Assembly: GCF_017357225.1 (NCBI RefSeq) | Contig: NZ_CP071604.1 | Coordinates: 1,987,001-2,051,000 of the forward strand | Length of the DNA: 64,000 nucleotides | Origin: Rhizobium binae | GTDB taxonomy: Bacteria; Pseudomonadota; Alphaproteobacteria; Rhizobiales; Rhizobiaceae | Direction: 5' to 3' | Shown here: piece by piece, positions 62,208-64,000 of the stretch | Layout of the letters: the number at the start of each line of letters is the position of its first letter | Position numbering within the stretch: position 1 is the first letter of the stretch | Program-made: the position numbers and the translations under genes | Notes under the pieces: model-generated | Databases searched by the model: none | The model's input: the letters and a program-made list of their open reading frames with translations, nothing else | What the model was told of the DNA's origin: nothing

Positions 62208-62684
62208 ATGATTGAGTCGCCTTTGTCGTCCTGCGCTTCGGAACGGTGCAATCCCAGCGGCCAGTACGTCGCGACGGGGCCTTTCATTGCAAAATATCTG
62301 GCCGGGGGCCTCGGCGGCGAGCCGATGATCGTCGGTTATGAGAATCAGCTGGTCGAATGGATCCTCGCCGATCCCACGCGCTGGGATCGCATCAAGGCGA
62401 GCACGGGCGCAAAGCCGGTGGTGCTCTATCCGCGCCCGACCGTCTATTCCGCGCATCCGCTGATCGTCGTCGACGAGAATGCCAACCGGCTGATCGAGGC
62501 CCTGACCAGCCCGCGGCTACAGGAACTTGCCTGGACCAAACACGGCTTCCGTGGTCCCTTGGGCACCGCGACCGGTAATGCCCACAGCGCCATCGCCAGC
62601 CTGCTGCCGGCCGAGGTCGATGCCATTCTGCCGATGCCGGACGCAGGCGTCATGCTGTCGCTGCTGTCGACGCTGGCCGGCTGA
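62208..62684 (+). pseudogene. 5'-truncated substrate-binding protein
   Basis: Only the C-terminal lobe of a type 2 solute-binding protein is readable: FIAKYLAGGLGGEPMIVGYE, QLVEWILADPTRWDRIKAST, KPVVLYPRPTVYSAHPLIVV and RLIEALTSPRLQELAWTKHG. No signal peptide or N-terminal lobe precedes it; the frame begins just after eipB with unrelated residues (MIESPLSSCASERCN). The break lies around 62210-62260. A short intact protein cannot be excluded. Confidence 0.6.
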
Positions 62685-62853
62685 GCGGCGGCACTTGCAG
62701 GGCAGGCAGCGTCGGGATGCGCGGCGGAATCCTTGTTTTTATGCCCAATGGAATCTTTTCCTTGCTTTTATGCAGAACGGAATGTATGGGCACCGGCATT
62801 CCACACGCAAGGCATGGGATTGTCCGGGAGAAATCCGGGCTGTTCCGCCGGTG

Positions 62854-62872
62854 GCGTCCTCGAAGAGGATGC
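62854..62872 (+). other. Stem-loop in rpsB leader
   Basis: GCGTCCTC (62854-62861) and GAGGATGC (62865-62872) form an 8-bp stem (one G-T) with loop GAA, 43 bases before the rpsB start. It may be part of an S2 autoregulatory leader. Confidence 0.45.
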
Positions 62873-62915
62873 TGTTCGCCTTGCGGGGGTTCAACCGGAA
62901 AAGGAGTAACAAGGC

Positions 62916-63683
62916 ATGGCATTGCCTGATTTTTCTATGCGTCAGCTTCTTGAAGCAGGCGTTCACTTCGGCCACCAGACGCATCGCTGGAACCCGAAGA
63001 TGAAGCCGTACATCTTCGGCGATCGTAATAACATTCACATCATCGACCTGGCCCAGACCGTTCCGATGCTGTCGCGCGCCCTTCAGGTCGTCAGCGACAC
63101 CGTTGCTCGCGGCGGCCGCGTTCTCTTCGTCGGCACCAAGCGCCAGGCCTCCGAGATCATCGCCGACAGCGCCAAGCGCTCGGCCCAGTACTACGTCAAC
63201 TCGCGCTGGCTCGGCGGCATGATGACGAACTGGAAGACGATCTCCAACTCGATCCAGCGCCTGCGCAAACTCGATGAGATTCTCGGCGGCGAAGCACAGG
63301 GCTTCACCAAGAAGGAACGTCTGAACCTCGAGCGCGAGCGTGAAAAGCTCGACAAGGCTCTCGGCGGTATCCGCGATATGGGCGGCACCCCCGACCTGAT
63401 GTTCATCATCGACACCAACAAGGAAAAGATCGCGATCGACGAAGCCAAGCGCCTCGGCATCCCGGTTGTCGCCATCATAGACTCGAACTGCGATCCCGAC
63501 ATGATCGACTATCCGATTCCGGGCAACGACGACGCATCGCGCGCAATCGCTCTTTACTGCGAGCTGATCTCCCGCGCTGCCATCGACGGCATCGCGCGTC
63601 AGCAGAGCTCTTCCGGCCGCGATCTCGGCGCATCCTCCGAAGTTCCGGTCGAGCCGGCTCTCGAAGAAGCAGCCGAAGGCTGA
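62916..63683 (+). CDS. rpsB: 30S ribosomal protein S2
   Basis: 255-residue S2. Landmarks: [97 protein letters not shown] and [28 protein letters not shown] lies nine bases before ATG 62916. It precedes tsf, the usual order, with 238 bp between holding a hairpin. Confidence 0.98.
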   Translation: MALPDFSMRQLLEAGVHFGHQTHRWNPKMKPYIFGDRNNIHIIDLAQTVPMLSRALQVVSDTVARGGRVLFVGTKRQASEIIADSAKRSAQYYVNSRWLGGMMTNWKTISNSIQRLRKLDEILGGEAQGFTKKERLNLEREREKLDKALGGIRDMGGTPDLMFIIDTNKEKIAIDEAKRLGIPVVAIIDSNCDPDMIDYPIPGNDDASRAIALYCELISRAAIDGIARQQSSSGRDLGASSEVPVEPALEEAAEG

Positions 63684-63730
63684 TGAAAGCGGGCGGATCG
63701 AAAACTCCGCCAAAGCTTGCATAGACTGGG

Positions 63731-63766
63731 AAGGCCGCTCGCGACTCATCGAAGTTCGGCGGCCTT
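63731..63766 (+). other. Stem-loop between rpsB and tsf
   Basis: AAGGCCGC (63731-63738) and GCGGCCTT (63759-63766) form a perfect 8-bp stem with a 20-base loop and no strong T-run. It could attenuate readthrough from rpsB into tsf. Confidence 0.5.
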
Positions 63767-63921
63767 ACCTGTTTCAGGCGGAGGCATCAGCGCTTCGCCA
63801 GACAAGTTTTCGTTGTGACGCGTCTTCATCACGCTGTCATACATACAGGTACATTTCGTGCCTCAATCCGGTGCCGCGCCGCGCTTTGCGGTCCACCGTT
63901 TGAACCGACAAGAGGAAGATA

Positions 63922-64000
63922 ATGAGCGAGATTACGGCTGCAATGGTGAAGGAACTGCGCGAAAAGACCGGCGCAGGCATGATGGACTGCAAGAAGGCGC
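63922..64000 (+). CDS. tsf: Elongation factor Ts, partial
   Basis: The first 26 codons of EF-Ts, beginning [20 protein letters not shown] followed by MDCKKA, run off the window end. AGAGGAAG precedes ATG 63922. EF-Ts recycles EF-Tu. Confidence 0.95.
   Translation, partial: MSEITAAMVKELREKTGAGMMDCKKA

Overview
The window looks like chromosomal DNA of a Rhizobium species of the R. leguminosarum / R. etli group. The reasons are: a complete aapJQMP general amino-acid transporter operon; the alphaproteobacterial order dsbA-like, aroQ, accB, accC, aat; poly-hydroxyalkanoate genes (phaC and a phasin); DUF2155, DUF1849 (EipB), DUF3126 and DUF3597 proteins; a twin cold-shock protein; and high-GC coding DNA throughout. 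All assignments come from reading the sequence and its translations; no database search was run.

Layout. 1-24.7 kb is mostly core: a YjhX-type toxin homologue facing a GNAT acetyltransferase, gatB, two more GNATs, an NDUFA12-like complex I subunit, the aat-accC-accB-aroQ block, a DsbA-like protein, two aminotransferases, an L,D-transpeptidase-like DUF2778 protein, phaC, hom, recJ, three tRNA-Glu genes with well-formed promoters, an M15 peptidase lipoprotein, a VOC enzyme, the twin cold-shock protein, DUF192, tRNA-Pro and an NDUFS4-like subunit. 24.8-28.9 kb is an accessory island: it starts in the 3' end of tRNA-Arg(TCT), and the last 20 bp of that junction recur at 28914-28933. It holds two zinc-ribbon proteins, a LigD-type DNA ligase with a frameshifted leader, small unknown genes and a NIPSNAP protein, but no visible integrase. 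28.9-34 kb is further accessory DNA with a secreted RTX beta-helix protein and a gene-poor stretch.

34.1-47.4 kb returns to core functions: aapJQMP, metC, an FAD monooxygenase, an NDUFS6-like zinc protein, an alpha/beta hydrolase, cysE, DUF3126, a phasin, clpS and clpA. 47.5-58.2 kb is a compact two-armed catabolic cluster inserted between clpA and a HIT gene. One arm (minus strand) encodes an intradiol dioxygenase, an HpaH-like hydratase, an HpaI-like aldolase and a leaderless substrate-binding protein. The other (plus strand) encodes a GntR/FCD regulator, a TIM-barrel dehydratase/isomerase, a four-gene polar-solute ABC transporter, a shikimate-dehydrogenase homologue, a CHMI-like isomerase, a second type II dehydroquinase and a Gfo/Idh/MocA oxidoreductase. 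Two near-identical 14-bp operator sequences sit directly after TTGACA boxes in the divergent promoter region. 58.2-64 kb is core again: HIT, a FemAB-like acyltransferase, GDPD, RidA, EipB, a truncated binding-protein gene, rpsB and the start of tsf.

How the parts relate. AroQ/AccB/AccC/Aat form one minus-strand run. PhaC and the phasin make and coat storage granules though 30 kb apart. Three supernumerary complex I subunits (NDUFA12, NDUFS4, NDUFS6 types) are scattered through the window rather than clustered. The 47.5-58.2 kb cluster is the best candidate for an undescribed system: it combines quinate/shikimate-type enzymes, ring-cleavage and lower-pathway enzymes, a dedicated importer and its own regulator, but the set does not match any single textbook pathway.
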